Below, in pieces: positions 50,214 through 58,663 of a DNA stretch of 64,000 nucleotides (positions are counted from its first letter, which is position 1; each line of letters begins with the position of its first letter). Under the pieces are notes generated by a model. The model was not told where the DNA came from. It did not search any database and saw nothing but the letters and a program-made list of their open reading frames with translations. Both the position numbers and the translations under genes were made by a program. The DNA comes from Luteimonas aestuarii (lineage in GTDB: Bacteria; Pseudomonadota; Gammaproteobacteria; Xanthomonadales; Xanthomonadaceae), in NCBI RefSeq assembly GCF_004357985.1, contig NZ_SMTF01000006.1, forward strand, positions 1-64,000, given 5' to 3'.

Positions 50214-51206
50214 TCAACCGTGCAGCGCGCGGTGGCGCCGACTGGATGTGGCGACGCTTGTCGCGGTGCCGTACTCGCGGCCACCGCGGCTGCCGTCGAA
50301 GCGCAGGCCGGTCAATTGCTCCGACACCTCCCACAACCGCTGCGCGTCGCCGAGGTCCAGCGCCCGGTTGGGCACGCGGGCGATGCTGGGCGCGCCACGG
50401 GTTTCGCCGAAGTACGCCGGTCCGTAGTACGCACCGCCTTCCGCCTGTGGCGCCGTGGCGGCGAACAGCGTCGGCCACGCACCGTGCGCCGCGGGCTGGA
50501 ACAGGAACCACAGCCATCGTCGCGCCCGGCCCGCCGCGCTGTCGCTGCCGGCACCGTTGGGCAGCAGGTCGGTGCGCGAGATGCCCGGGTGCGCGGCGAT
50601 GCTGCGCAGGCCCCAGCCGTTGGCGTCGCTGCGTCGCTGCAGCTGCAGCGCGAACACCAGGCACGCCAGCTTGGACTGTGCATAGGCCGCCATCGGCGTG
50701 TAGCCACGTTCACTCTGCAGGTCGTCGAAGTCGAAGCGCCCCTGCCGCGCGGCGACGCTCGACAGGGTGACCACGCGTGGCGCATCGCTCCTGCGCAGCA
50801 GCGGCAGCAGCTCGGCGGTCAGTGCGAAGTGGCCGAGGTGGTTGGTGCCGAACTGCAGCTCGAAGCCATCGACGGTGGTGCGACGTTCGGGCGGGTTCAT
50901 CACCCCGGCGTTGTTGACCAGCATGTCGATGCGCGGCAGCGATGCGCGCAGGCGTTCGCCGCACGCGGCGATCGAGGCAAGGCTGCCAAGGTCGACCTGC
51001 GCGAAGACGATGTCGGCACCGGGCACGGCGCCACGGATGCGCTGCACCGCCGCCGCGCCCTTGCCGGCATCGCGGCCGGCGAGGATCACGTTGGCACCGG
51101 CACGCGCCAGCGCCAGCGCGTCCTCGTAGCCAAGGCCGCCGGTGCCGGTGACGAGCGCGGTGCGCCCGTACTGCGGGGGAATGTCTGAAGTGGTCCAGCG
51201 GTCCAT
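50214..51206 (-). CDS. Short-chain dehydrogenase/reductase, copy 1 of 3
   Basis: This 330-residue SDR has the NAD(P)-binding motif ALVTGTGGLGYEDALALARA (TGxxxGxG; no signal peptide before it). NNAG is in DMLVNNAGVMNPPERR, and the catalytic Ser is in VVTLSSVAARQGRFDF. YxxxK is in YAQSKLACLVFALQLQ. It is a Rossmann oxidoreductase of the retinol-dehydrogenase/oxidoreductase-like group. It is about 60% like copies 2 and 3 by eye, with shared blocks LGHFALTAELLPLLR and QSKLACL. The N-terminus MDRWTTSDIPPQYGR is cytoplasmic, unlike the other two copies. It is in a minus-strand operon 38 bp after copy 2. The substrate is unknown. Confidence 0.88.
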   Translation of the reverse strand: MDRWTTSDIPPQYGRTALVTGTGGLGYEDALALARAGANVILAGRDAGKGAAAVQRIRGAVPGADIVFAQVDLGSLASIAACGERLRASLPRIDMLVNNAGVMNPPERRTTVDGFELQFGTNHLGHFALTAELLPLLRRSDAPRVVTLSSVAARQGRFDFDDLQSERGYTPMAAYAQSKLACLVFALQLQRRSDANGWGLRSIAAHPGISRTDLLPNGAGSDSAAGRARRWLWFLFQPAAHGAWPTLFAATAPQAEGGAYYGPAYFGETRGAPSIARVPNRALDLGDAQRLWEVSEQLTGLRFDGSRGGREYGTATSVATSSRRHRALHG

Positions 51207-51244
51207 GGCGAAGCTCCGGTAACGGGCGGGAGGGCGGCGCGCGT

Positions 51245-52363
51245 TCAACGCGCGCCGGCGGGGAAGCGGCTGCCGGTCAGCTGTTCGGTCAGCGACCACA
51301 GGCGCGCGCTGGCAGCCGGGTATTGCGCCGCCGCGGGTACGGTGGCCAGGCCCAGCGGACCACTGATTTCCTGCGGCCCGGTCGGCCCGTAGTAGGCGCC
51401 GCCCACGGCGTCCGGCGCAGTGGCGGCGAACAGCGTGGGGATCGCGCCCTGCGCGGCGGTCTGGAAGTTGTCGCGGTTCGCGGCCCACTGCTGGCCCTGC
51501 GGGCTGTCCAGCCCGGGGCCGCGCGCCACCAGCTCGGTCACGGCGATGCCGGGGTGCGCGGCGACGCTGCGGATGCCCCAGCCGTTGGCGTCGCTGCGGC
51601 GCTGCAGCTCCATCGCGAACATCAGGCACGCCAGCTTGGACTGCGCGTACGCGGCGTACGGGTCGTAGGCGCGCTCGGACTGCAGGTCCTCGAAATCGAT
51701 GCGGCCACGGCCGGCGGCCACGCTCGACAGCGTGACCACGCGCGGCGCATCGGACTTGCGCAGCAGCGGCAGCAGCTCCGCGGTCAGCGCGAAGTGGCCG
51801 GCGTAGTTGATCGCGAACTGCGACTCCAGGCCATCGGGCGAGGTGCCGCGCTCGGGCGGCGCCATGATCGCGGCGTTGTTGATCAGCCCGTCGATGCGCG
51901 GCAGCGCGGCCTGCAGGCGCGCGGCGAGGGCGCGCACCGAAGCAAGATCGCCCAGGTCGACGGCCTCGAACTGCACCTGCGCATCGGGATCGTCCGCGCG
52001 GATGCTGGCGATCGCTTCGGCGCCGCGTTCGGGGTTGCGCGCGGCGATGATGACGCGCGCGCCCGCTGCGGAAAGCGCCTTGGCGTCCTCGAAGCCCATG
52101 CCGCTGGTGCCGCCGGTGACCACGAAGATGCGGTCCGCCTGCGACGGCATGTCGGCCAGCGACCAGTCGGGCTTGGGCGCCGATTGCGCCAGTGCGCCGC
52201 CACTGGCGAAGGTGGCGGCGGCCGCCACGCACACTGCGGCGAGGCGCTGGTACCAGGCGGCACCGGCGTTGCGGCGGTCGCGCACGCGGTTGCGTTGGTG
52301 CGCGGTGGAGAGCCCCTGCGCATTGCGCGTCGCGGAAGGGGCGGAGGCAAACGTGATGTCCAT
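51245..52363 (-). CDS. Short-chain dehydrogenase/reductase, copy 2 of 3, with an export-signal-like N-terminus
   Basis: This 372-residue SDR has a long N-terminus: an Arg-rich stretch (about 25-32) and a hydrophobic segment (VCVAAAATFASGGALAQS, about 45-62) that looks like a signal peptide. DWSLADMPSQ follows. The catalytic domain has IFVVTGGTSGMGFEDAKALS, INNAAIMAPPERG (NNAA instead of NNAG), VVTLSSVAAGRGRIDFEDLQ and YAQSKLACLMFAMELQ. It is in the minus-strand operon after the hydrolase gene, with a 47-bp gap. NAD(P)-dependent enzymes outside the cytoplasm are uncommon, so the localisation is notable. Confidence 0.85.
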   Translation of the reverse strand: MDITFASAPSATRNAQGLSTAHQRNRVRDRRNAGAAWYQRLAAVCVAAAATFASGGALAQSAPKPDWSLADMPSQADRIFVVTGGTSGMGFEDAKALSAAGARVIIAARNPERGAEAIASIRADDPDAQVQFEAVDLGDLASVRALAARLQAALPRIDGLINNAAIMAPPERGTSPDGLESQFAINYAGHFALTAELLPLLRKSDAPRVVTLSSVAAGRGRIDFEDLQSERAYDPYAAYAQSKLACLMFAMELQRRSDANGWGIRSVAAHPGIAVTELVARGPGLDSPQGQQWAANRDNFQTAAQGAIPTLFAATAPDAVGGAYYGPTGPQEISGPLGLATVPAAAQYPAASARLWSLTEQLTGSRFPAGAR

Positions 52364-52410
52364 GGCGTGTCCTTTGTCGAGGGGAAACGGAAGCAGTGCG
52401 GCGGGCCGCA

Positions 52411-53178
52411 TCAGGGTTCCAGGTGGAAGTGGAAGAACGGCGCAAGCCGGTTGATCGCCGGGTCGATGTGTTCGTCGCGGCGGGCGAGGCCATCGGGGTC
52501 GGCGTCGGGAATCACGACCAGTGCCTGGTCGCGTCCGCGCGCAAGGCCATAGAGCGCACGGCCGGTTTCGTGCTGGCGGGTGCCGCCATGGCGACTGCCG
52601 ACGATCACCATCAACGGCTGCAGCAACCGGTCCGGAAGGTCCTGCAGGGGGCTGCCATCGCGCACCGGTGCGATGCCGCGCAGCTGCGGCCGCGCTTCGT
52701 GCCTGCGCCTGCGCGCCAGCAGGCGTCGGAACGTGCCGCCGGCGTCGGTCCCGGCAACCGTGGCCAGTGCCTTGACGCGCGGGTCGGTCAGGGCCGCGCG
52801 TGCCGCCGGCCCGCCGCCGGCACAGATGCCCAGTACGCCGATCTGCCGGGCATCGACGAACGGCAGCGACACCAGGTGGTCCACGGCGCAATGCAGGTCG
52901 TCCGCGCGCCACGCGGAGGTCGCGGCAGCGCGTGTCGCATCGCCATTCGCATCGCGATGCAGGCAATCGAAGGCGATCACCACGAATCCGCGCGCAGCGA
53001 GCTTGCTTGCATAGCGAGCGTCCATCGTCGGCTGGATGTGCCGGCCCGGCGTCGACAGCACCAGCGCCGACCAGCGGCGGCAGGCATCGAAGCCCGGCGG
53101 CAGGTGCAGCTGCGCGGCAATGACCGTATCGCCATTGCGGAAGCGTGTGTCGTGCACGTTGGCGGATTGCGTCGCCAT
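52411..53178 (-). CDS. Dienelactone-hydrolase-like alpha/beta-hydrolase
   Basis: This 255-residue cytoplasmic hydrolase has the nucleophile in GVLGICAGGGPAARA. C119 replaces Ser in G-x-C-x-G, the form typical of dienelactone hydrolases. A histidine follows late (FFHFHLEP) and an Asp in the PDADPDG loop. Other features are FDCLHRDANGD and WRADDLHCAVDHLVSLPFVD. The substrate is unknown; a lactone or thioester is plausible. It starts 2 bp after the MipA gene stop and ends 47 bp before the second dehydrogenase, so it belongs to the operon. Confidence 0.8.
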   Translation of the reverse strand: MATQSANVHDTRFRNGDTVIAAQLHLPPGFDACRRWSALVLSTPGRHIQPTMDARYASKLAARGFVVIAFDCLHRDANGDATRAAATSAWRADDLHCAVDHLVSLPFVDARQIGVLGICAGGGPAARAALTDPRVKALATVAGTDAGGTFRRLLARRRRHEARPQLRGIAPVRDGSPLQDLPDRLLQPLMVIVGSRHGGTRQHETGRALYGLARGRDQALVVIPDADPDGLARRDEHIDPAINRLAPFFHFHLEP

Positions 53179-53180
53179 GC

Positions 53181-53993
53181 TCAGAAGCGCCGGCCGAAAC
53201 CGATGAAGAGTCGGCCCGTGCGATCGCTGTCGGGTTCCAGCAGCGGGCTGTCGCGCAGCTCGCCGGGCAATTGCGTCGCCTGCACCGAGGCCACCAGCTG
53301 CCAGGCGTCGCCCAGCGGGCGCGTCCACGACACGCCGATGCGGTGCACGATGGCCGAGCCGGGTGCGTACGCCACCACGCCGCGTGCCACCTCGCTGTCG
53401 AGCGTGCCGTAGTAATAGCCGGCCAGGTCATCCGAAAGCAGGCTGCTGCCTGCATTGGCGGTGATCGCCGAACGCCCGACCAGCCACGTGTAGCGATAGT
53501 CCAGCGCCACTTCATATCCGCCGCTGGCGTCGGTCACGTCGTGCAGCGCATCGAGCGACACCGCGCCCCAGGTGCCGCCGTAGCCGATGCGGAAGCCCGC
53601 GTCCAGGCCGTCGTCGCGGTCTTCCAGCAGCGCGGCGTCGACGCCGTTGGCGAGCAACTCGGTGCGGCCCAGGTCGTCGATGTCGAAGCCGTCCAGGCGC
53701 ACCGCCGCAATCGCGTCCAGCGTGAAGCCCTGCGATTGCACCAGGCGCAGTCCGGCGGTGGTGCCGCGCAGGTAGACGCGCTCGCCTTCGTAGCCGAGCA
53801 GCGGCACCGGCCGCACGCGCGAACCCTCGCCGGCATAGGGGCTGTCGATGGCGATGGCACCGATGCCCAGCGTCCATTCCCCGGTCGCGCGCGGCGCAGG
53901 GTCGTCGGACCGGGATTGCGCGAACGTGGTCGCGGACAGGGCGAGGAGGACGAGGCCGGCGCTGCCGGCGATCGCATGGCGGAGTGCAGTCAT
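53181..53993 (-). CDS. MipA/OmpV-family outer-membrane protein
   Basis: This 270-residue outer-membrane protein has a signal peptide (MTALRHAIAGSAGLVLLALSATTFAQS). The MipA/OmpV beta-barrel has WTLGIGAIAIDSPYAGEGSR, VRPVPLLGYEGERVYLRGTT and a terminal aromatic RLFIGFGRRF for barrel assembly. E. coli MipA scaffolds murein synthases, and other family members carry small molecules or respond to antibiotics; the role here is not known. ATG 53993 overlaps the upstream transporter stop by 4 bp, and the downstream hydrolase starts 2 bp after its stop. It is in the minus-strand operon. Confidence 0.87.
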   Translation of the reverse strand: MTALRHAIAGSAGLVLLALSATTFAQSRSDDPAPRATGEWTLGIGAIAIDSPYAGEGSRVRPVPLLGYEGERVYLRGTTAGLRLVQSQGFTLDAIAAVRLDGFDIDDLGRTELLANGVDAALLEDRDDGLDAGFRIGYGGTWGAVSLDALHDVTDASGGYEVALDYRYTWLVGRSAITANAGSSLLSDDLAGYYYGTLDSEVARGVVAYAPGSAIVHRIGVSWTRPLGDAWQLVASVQATQLPGELRDSPLLEPDSDRTGRLFIGFGRRF

Positions 53994-55381
53994 GGGGTAG
54001 GTTCCTGCTGTGGGGTGGTCGCCGCGGCGCCGACACTGCGGCGCGGGGATGCGGCGGGAGGGGACATCAGAAGCGGGGCGTCCGGCGTAGTGCGTTGCGC
54101 ATGCGCGCGCCCGAGCCACAGGCCCAGCGCGGTCCAGGCGAAGGCAAGCGGTACCACCACGCCCACCAGTCCGCCGAGCGCGAAGCCAAGACGGCCCAGT
54201 GCGCCTTCGACCTGCGCGCCCAGCACGTCGCCGCCGCGATACACGAAGGTGTCGATGAAGGCCTTGGCCTTGTAGGCATCCTCGCGGCCCAGCGCGGTGA
54301 ACAACGCCTCGCGCGCCGGCCGGGTGATGCCGCGCTGCACCGCGCGGTTGGCGGCTTCCAGCAAGACCAGCACCACGAACGATCCGTAGATCGCCAGGCC
54401 CACGAAACCGATCGCCGTCGCCAGCGGCAGCACCGCCAGCGCCACGCCCAGGCCGAAGCGCTGGATGATGCGGCCGGTCAGCGTGAGCTGCAGTGCCAGC
54501 ACCGCCACCTGCGTCCACATGTCGATGTTGGCCAGCACCGCGGCGCGCGTATCCACGTCGTCGGCCACGCCGGCCACCATCTGCAGCCGGGTGAAGTAGA
54601 TGAAGGTCGCCATGACCGTCATCAGCAGCACGTAGCCCGCGATGCCGGACAGGTACGGCGAGCGGAACACCGCGCGCAGCCCGGCCCACGCGCTGCCGCC
54701 CACCGGTGCGTCGCGCTCGGCACGCGGCACGCCGCTGCGATCGGGCAACAGCCGCAGCAGCCACCACGCCAGCGCCAGCGCCGCCAGCAGGAAGCCGCCG
54801 GCCACCAGCAGCAGCGCCGGCGTGCCCAGCGGCGCGACCAGTTGCGCGGTGAGCCACGGCCCGGCGATCGCACCCAACGTACCGCCCACCGAGATCGGCG
54901 CGAACAGGCGCTTGCCCTGGTCGCCGTTGAAGCGCTCGACCAGCAGCGCCCAGAACACCATCGTCGCGAACAGGTTGAACACGCTGAACCACACGTAGAA
55001 CACCTGGCCGCTGGTCTCGCCGATGGCGCCGGGCGCGAACTGCAGCAGCGCCCAGAAGCCGACCAGGCACGCCACGAAGAAGCCATACGTGGTGCCCAGC
55101 AACGGGAACCGGCGCAGTCGCGCCACCAGCCAGGCGAACAATGGATTCACCGCCAGCGTCACCACGGCCGTGCCCACGAACAGCCAGCGCACCGCATCCA
55201 TGCCACGCGACATGCCCAGCGCATCGCGCACCGGGCGCAGCAGCATCAACGCGGTCAGCACGCAGAAGAAGAACGCGGCGGCCACGGCCACGGCCATCCA
55301 CTCGTCGCGGCGGATGTTCGCCAGCGACTGCAGCAGGCCGCTGCGGCGTGGCCGTGGCGCGGAGGGCAGCGATGCCGACAT
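53990..55381 (-). CDS. Multispan transporter of the NTP/NDP-exchanger (Npt/AAA)-like group
   Basis: This 463-residue protein has 11-12 membrane segments and the motif FFCVLTALMLLRPVRDALGM near the N-terminus. The LRPVRD box with the preceding aromatic-rich helix is typical of proteins annotated as NTP/NDP exchangers or MFS-like transporters. Further features are ATMVFWALLVERFNGDQGKR, LFAPISVGGTLGAIAGPWLT and RGITRPAREALFTALGREDA. True substrate evidence is absent. ATG 55381 (MSASLPSAPRPRRSG) follows the dehydrogenase stop by one base. It is the second gene of the operon. Confidence 0.75.
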   Translation of the reverse strand: MSASLPSAPRPRRSGLLQSLANIRRDEWMAVAVAAAFFFCVLTALMLLRPVRDALGMSRGMDAVRWLFVGTAVVTLAVNPLFAWLVARLRRFPLLGTTYGFFVACLVGFWALLQFAPGAIGETSGQVFYVWFSVFNLFATMVFWALLVERFNGDQGKRLFAPISVGGTLGAIAGPWLTAQLVAPLGTPALLLVAGGFLLAALALAWWLLRLLPDRSGVPRAERDAPVGGSAWAGLRAVFRSPYLSGIAGYVLLMTVMATFIYFTRLQMVAGVADDVDTRAAVLANIDMWTQVAVLALQLTLTGRIIQRFGLGVALAVLPLATAIGFVGLAIYGSFVVLVLLEAANRAVQRGITRPAREALFTALGREDAYKAKAFIDTFVYRGGDVLGAQVEGALGRLGFALGGLVGVVVPLAFAWTALGLWLGRAHAQRTTPDAPLLMSPPAASPRRSVGAAATTPQQEPTP

Positions 55382-55382
55382 G

Positions 55383-56441
55383 TCAGTGCCCCGCATCCGC
55401 GAAACGCACGCCGCCCAGGGCTTCGCTCATGTCCCACAGGCGTGCGGAGGCCGTTGCGTCGGTGGCAGCCGCAGGCACGTTGGCCAGTCCCAGCGGGCCG
55501 CGGAACTCCATGACGCCGGTCGGACCGTAGTAGCGCCCACCCTGCGCATCGGGCGCGGTGGCGGCATACAGCGTCGGCAACGCGCCGCGCGACGCGGGCT
55601 GCAGGATCATGCGCCCCACGATGCGGCGGACCACGCCGTTGTTGACCTGCAGGTTGGTGCGCGACACGCCCGGATGCGAGGCGATGCTCTGGATGCCCCA
55701 GCCCGCGGCATCGCTGCGGCGCTGCAGCTCCAGGGCGAACATCAGGCAGGCAAGCTTGGACTGCTGGTACGCCGGGCCGGGCCTGTAGTCCTGCGAGAAC
55801 TGCAGGTCGTCGAAATGGATCGTGCCAAGGCGGGCGGCAATGCTGGACAGGCTGACCACCCGCGGCGACGACGCCTTGCGCAGCAGCGGCAGCAGTTCCG
55901 CGGTGAGCGCGAAGTGGCCGAGGTAGTTGGTGGCGAACTGCATCTCGAAACCGTCCGCGGACACACCCCGCTGCGGCGGTTCCATGATCCCGGCGTTGTT
56001 GACCAGCACGTCGATGTGCGGAAGCGAGGCTTCCAGCCGACGGCCGAAGGCACGCACCGACGCAAGGTCGGCCAGGTCCAGAGGCTCGAAACGGACCACC
56101 GCGCCGGGCGCTTCACCGTGGATCGCCGCGACTGCTTCCGCGCCGCGCTCGGCGTTGCGCGCCGCGATCACCACGTGCGCGCCAGCGACGGCCAGCGCCT
56201 TCGCGCTCTCGAAGCCGATGCCGCTGGTGCCGCCGGTCACCACGACGACGCGCCCGTCCTGCGCGGGCATGTCGGCAAGGCTCCAGTCGGGATCTGGCGC
56301 GCCCTGCGCCGCCGTGCGCCCCGCGCTGCAGGCGGCGGTGGACACCAGGGCCAGCGCGAGCAACACGACGCGCACGCTCGATGCGACCAAGCCGTTGCGG
56401 CGGTGCTGCGGAAGCGCGGCGGGAATCGAGGGTAAGGCCAT
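55383..56441 (-). CDS. Short-chain dehydrogenase/reductase, copy 3 of 3, with a lipoprotein-signal-like N-terminus
   Basis: This 352-residue SDR opens with a hydrophobic signal that ends in a lipobox-like VSTAAC (about residues 33-38). DPDWSLADMPAQDGRVVVVT and GGTSGIGFESAKALAVAGAH follow. The catalytic domain has VLVNNAGIMEPPQRG, VVSLSSIAARLGTIHFDDLQ and AYQQSKLACLMFALELQ. It shares the DWSLADMP and LGHFALTAELLPLLRK blocks with copy 2. ATG 56441 (MALPSIPAALPQHRRNG) is the first gene of the minus-strand operon. The divergent two-component system starts 172 bp away, with two operator-like boxes between. A lipid-anchored SDR is unusual. Confidence 0.85.
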   Translation of the reverse strand: MALPSIPAALPQHRRNGLVASSVRVVLLALALVSTAACSAGRTAAQGAPDPDWSLADMPAQDGRVVVVTGGTSGIGFESAKALAVAGAHVVIAARNAERGAEAVAAIHGEAPGAVVRFEPLDLADLASVRAFGRRLEASLPHIDVLVNNAGIMEPPQRGVSADGFEMQFATNYLGHFALTAELLPLLRKASSPRVVSLSSIAARLGTIHFDDLQFSQDYRPGPAYQQSKLACLMFALELQRRSDAAGWGIQSIASHPGVSRTNLQVNNGVVRRIVGRMILQPASRGALPTLYAATAPDAQGGRYYGPTGVMEFRGPLGLANVPAAATDATASARLWDMSEALGGVRFADAGH

Positions 56442-56510
56442 GGGGTTGCTCCTGCATGCGGCGGTCGGCGGATGCGACCGTGGCGATGGAGTGCATGCTG
56501 GAAGCGGGCG

Positions 56511-56568
56511 ATTAAGCCGGTTTTAAGCGGATCGCCATGCGCACCTGCGGCCTTAAAACCGTTTTAAT
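56511..56568. promoter_or_regulatory. Two PmrA/QseB-type boxes in the divergent promoter region
   Basis: Box 1 is TTAAGCCGGTTTTAA (56512-56526). Box 2 is TTAAAACCGTTTTAA (56553-56567). Both are 15 bp of the form TTAA-N7-TTAA, share CCG or CG in the centre, and start 41 bp apart, about four helix turns. Box 2 is also a perfect 7-bp palindrome around one base. The flanks (ATTAAG-N5-TTTAAG and CTTAAA-N5-TTTAAT) fit the PmrA/BasR half-site pattern YTTAAK-N5-YTTAAK with one mismatch each. They lie between the SDR operon start and the start of the two-component regulator, so they probably serve both. Confidence 0.7.
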
Positions 56569-56612
56569 GTGCGCACCGGAAGATGCCCGGCACCGCCTGT
56601 GCACAGCCCCCA

Positions 56613-57278
56613 ATGGACGAAATCCTCCTGGTCGAAGACGACCACATGCTCGGCCGCGCGCTGACCGCCGCGTTGGCCCAGGAGGGTTGGCGCGTGGTGC
56701 ATTGCGAGGACGCGCCCGCCGCGCGCGCGGTGCTGGTCGACCATGCCTTCGTCGCCGTGCTGCTCGACCTCGGACTGCCGCAGGGCTCCGGGCTCGACGT
56801 GCTGGCCGCCATGCGCGCGCGCTACGACCCCACGCCGGTGTTGGTCATCACCGCGCGCGACCAGCTCAGCGATCGCGTGCGCGGGCTCGATGCCGGCGCC
56901 GACGACTATATCGTCAAGCCGTTCCAGCGCGACGAGATGCTGGCGCGGCTGCGCGCGGTGCTGCGCCGCAGCCGCGGTGCGGTCACGCCGATGCTGCACT
57001 GGCGCGACGTCGAGATCGATCCGGCCGCGCGCGTGGTGACCCGCGGCGGCGAGCGCGTGGCCCTGAGCGCCAACGAGCTGCGCATCCTGCTGGCGCTGTT
57101 CGAGGCGCGCGGCCGTGTGCTCGGCCGCGAGCAGCTGCAGGCGCGGCTGTACGGCAGCGACGGCAGCGTGGGCAGCAACACGGTGGCGGTGTACATCCAC
57201 CAGTTGCGCCGCAAGCTGGGCGACGGCGTGGTGCTGACCGAGCACGGCATGGGCTATCGCGCCGGGGACGAGGCATGA
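56613..57278 (+). CDS. OmpR-family response regulator (QseB/PmrA-like)
   Basis: This 221-residue regulator has a receiver domain (1-115) with D52 in AVLLDLGLPQGSG and KPFQRDEMLARLRAVLRR. The winged-helix DNA-binding domain has VALSANELRILLALFEARGR and GSNTVAVYIHQLRRKLGDGV, the recognition region of QseB/PmrA-type regulators. ATG 56613 fits. Its stop overlaps the kinase start (ATGA). The divergent operon of dehydrogenases and transport proteins lies 172 bp away, and the two 15-bp boxes in between are the likely binding sites. The sensed signal is unknown. Confidence 0.92.
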   Translation: MDEILLVEDDHMLGRALTAALAQEGWRVVHCEDAPAARAVLVDHAFVAVLLDLGLPQGSGLDVLAAMRARYDPTPVLVITARDQLSDRVRGLDAGADDYIVKPFQRDEMLARLRAVLRRSRGAVTPMLHWRDVEIDPAARVVTRGGERVALSANELRILLALFEARGRVLGREQLQARLYGSDGSVGSNTVAVYIHQLRRKLGDGVVLTEHGMGYRAGDEA

Positions 57279-58663
57279 TCCGCGCGCCGCGTTCGCTGCG
57301 CACGCGGCTGCTGGCGGCGCTGACCATCGTGCTGCTCGCGGGCTGGGCCGGCTGGTTCGCGCTGCAGTACGTGCAGATGTCCACGCGCCAGGTCGGCGAC
57401 CTCGACGGCATGATCCGCAATGTCGCCGAGCAGATCCTGCAGTCGCTGCCCGAAGACCTCACCGGCGCCGCGCAGCAGCCGCGCCGCTTCGAGCTGGACC
57501 TGGAAGAGAAGAAGGTCCTCGGCAAGTTCGACCTGCTCGCGTTCCAGGTCTGGGACCTCGGCGCCCGCCGGCGGCTGGTGTCGTCGCGCTCCGCGCCCGT
57601 GCAGGCGCTGGTGCACGATTTCGAGGACGGCTTCACCTCGCAGTCCATCGACGGCGTGCCCTGGCGCGTGTACTCGGTGCGCGACCTGCATGGCGCCGTG
57701 CAGGTGCAGGCGGGCATTCCGGAGGCGGCGGTGCACATGGAGATGCGGCGCTGGTTCCGCAACAGCCTCGGCACCGCGCTCGCCCTGCTGTTCGCGTTCG
57801 GCGTGGCGGTGTGGCTGGTGATCGAGTGGTCGCTGCGGCCGGTGGCACGGCTGGGCGATGCGCTGGCCGCGCGCGCGCCGCTCGATTTCGCGCCGCTGCC
57901 CGATGCCGGCCTGCCGAGCGAGGTCGCGCCGCTGGTGCAGGGCTTCAATCGACTGCTGGCGCGGCTGGCGCAGGCGCTGCAGCACGAGCGCGAGTTCCTC
58001 GGCGAGGCCGCGCACGAGTTGCGCACGCCGCTGGCCGCGCTGCTGGCGCAGGCGCAGGTACTGCAGCATGCCGGCAACCGCGACGAGGCGCGCATCGCGC
58101 TGGCGGAGCTGATTGCAGGCATCGAACGTACCTCGCGGCTGGCGCAGCAGCTGCTCGACGCGGCCCGGGTGGAGGCCGGCGGCGGCGCGCGCAGCACCGA
58201 CCTGGACCTGGCCCTGGTCGCCGGCATGGTGGCCGACGAGTTTGCGCAGGTGGCCATGCGCGCTGGACAGGCGCTCGAACTCGACCTGCGTCATGCGCCG
58301 GTGCGTGGCGACATCGACGATCTCGGCATCTTGGTGCGCAACCTGCTCGACAACGCACTGCGCCACGGCGGCGACGGCGCCCGCGTGCGCCTGTCGACCG
58401 GGGTGGTGGTCGAGGGCGACGCGCGGATCGGCGTGCTGCGCGTGGCCGATGACGGCCCCGGCATTCCCGAAGCCGATCGCGATCGCGTGTTCGAGCGCTT
58501 CTATCGCGGCGGCAACGGCCATCGCACCTCGGGCATCGGCATGGGCCTGTCCCTGGTGCAGCGCGTGGTGGCCGCCCACGGCGGGCAGGTGCGCTGCGAG
58601 GCCGGCATCGACGGCCGCGGCTGCGGCATCGAAGTGCGCTTGCCGCTGCGCGACGGGGAGTGA
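57275..58663 (+). CDS. QseC/PmrB-like sensor histidine kinase
   Basis: This 462-residue inner-membrane kinase has two membrane helices (about 10-33 and 163-185) flanking a periplasmic domain of about 130 residues. The sensing domain has VGDLDGMIRNVAEQILQSLP and FDLLAFQVWDLGARRRLVSS. A HAMP-like linker follows, then HisKA with phospho-acceptor H247 in FLGEAAHELRTPLAALLAQA. The HATPase has the N box LVRNLLDNALRHG, DDGPGIPEADRD and GIGMGLSLVQRV. ATG 57275 overlaps the regulator stop (ATGA). It is the cognate kinase of the OmpR-type regulator. Confidence 0.92.
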   Translation: MIRAPRSLRTRLLAALTIVLLAGWAGWFALQYVQMSTRQVGDLDGMIRNVAEQILQSLPEDLTGAAQQPRRFELDLEEKKVLGKFDLLAFQVWDLGARRRLVSSRSAPVQALVHDFEDGFTSQSIDGVPWRVYSVRDLHGAVQVQAGIPEAAVHMEMRRWFRNSLGTALALLFAFGVAVWLVIEWSLRPVARLGDALAARAPLDFAPLPDAGLPSEVAPLVQGFNRLLARLAQALQHEREFLGEAAHELRTPLAALLAQAQVLQHAGNRDEARIALAELIAGIERTSRLAQQLLDAARVEAGGGARSTDLDLALVAGMVADEFAQVAMRAGQALELDLRHAPVRGDIDDLGILVRNLLDNALRHGGDGARVRLSTGVVVEGDARIGVLRVADDGPGIPEADRDRVFERFYRGGNGHRTSGIGMGLSLVQRVVAAHGGQVRCEAGIDGRGCGIEVRLPLRDGE

